Shown here: positions 5,749 through 5,848 of the stretch, piece by piece
Position numbering within the stretch: position 1 is the first letter of the stretch
How the letters are laid out: every line of letters starts with the position of its first letter
NCBI GenBank assembly: GCA_946479475.1
Contig: CAMLGG010000309.1
Location: 1 to 5,848 of the forward strand
DNA: 5,848 nucleotides
Direction of reading: 5' to 3'
DNA from: an uncultured Ideonella sp.
GTDB taxonomy: Bacteria; Pseudomonadota; Gammaproteobacteria; Burkholderiales; Burkholderiaceae
Notes under the pieces: model-generated
Seen by the model: the letters and a program-made list of their open reading frames with translations, nothing else
Database searches by the model: none
What the model was told of the DNA's origin: nothing
Made by a program: the position numbers and the translations under genes

Positions 5749-5848
5749 TCAGAGGTCCGTGCGGAGTTTCCAGATCTCGGGGAACAGCACCGTGTCGAGC
5801 ATCTTGCGCAGGTAGCTCACGCCGCCGGTGCCGCCGGTGCCGCGCTTG
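5749..5848 (-). CDS. kynA: Tryptophan 2,3-dioxygenase (C-terminal end, cut by window edge)
   Basis: The last 32 codons and the TGA stop (5751 to 5749) of a minus-strand gene read [16 protein letters not shown], then [16 protein letters not shown]. This is the characteristic end of bacterial tryptophan 2,3-dioxygenase: the GTGG loop that closes over the substrate tryptophan, then the YL..L....FPE.W.LRT tail. The enzyme is a cytosolic haem tetramer that opens the indole ring of L-tryptophan to N-formylkynurenine, the first step of the kynurenine route. In many Burkholderiales kynA is grouped with kynB and kynU; here the rest of the gene lies beyond the right edge. Its 3' end faces the binding-protein gene, so kynA would be the last gene of its unit. 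Despite the short length, the motif string makes the identification fairly secure. Confidence 0.85.
   Translation of the reverse strand, partial: KRGTGGTGGVSYLRKMLDTVLFPEIWKLRTDL

Overview
The window is GC-rich DNA with strongly GC-biased third codon positions. The protein matches (glutathione synthetase of the E. coli GshB type, a tryptophan 2,3-dioxygenase C-terminus of the betaproteobacterial KynA style, LivK-like binding proteins with twin-arginine-like leaders) suggest a betaproteobacterium, probably Burkholderiales. That placement rests on remembered family sequences, not on a database search. I found no tRNA, rRNA, CRISPR array, insertion sequence or attachment site, and no gene in the window is visibly broken; two are cut by the window edges.

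Left half (about 1-3177, all minus strand). Reading in the direction of transcription, an intact M24-family Xaa-Pro aminopeptidase (3177 to 1366) is followed after 45 nt by glutathione synthetase gshB (1320 to 358). After 25 nt comes the first 110 codons of an ABC-F family ATPase resembling Uup, which runs off the left edge. The short gaps suggest one transcription unit, led by the peptidase gene, which has a strong AGGAG ribosome binding site and a plausible promoter. The three products are cytosolic: dipeptide/peptide turnover, the last step of glutathione synthesis, and a ribosome- or DNA-maintenance-associated ATPase.

Divergent intergenic region (3178-3419). These 242 bp hold the peptidase promoter candidate with an overlapping inverted repeat, an AT-richer patch around 3291-3340, a short CA repeat and the ribosome binding site of the rightward genes.

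Right half (3420-5718, plus strand). Two tandem genes 25 bp apart encode paralogous type I periplasmic substrate-binding proteins (LivJ/LivK-like, Peripla_BP_6 class) that agree at roughly half of their positions by eye. Both have short N-terminal export signals starting MQRR. No permease or ATPase subunit lies beside them within the window. They converge on the last 32 codons of kynA (5848 to 5749, minus strand), the first enzyme of tryptophan degradation by the kynurenine route.

Overall this looks like ordinary chromosomal sequence. The items most worth a second look are the orphan pair of binding proteins, the peptidase-gshB-ABC-F arrangement, and the small regulatory structures around the peptidase start. 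I did not find convincing evidence for a new biological system.
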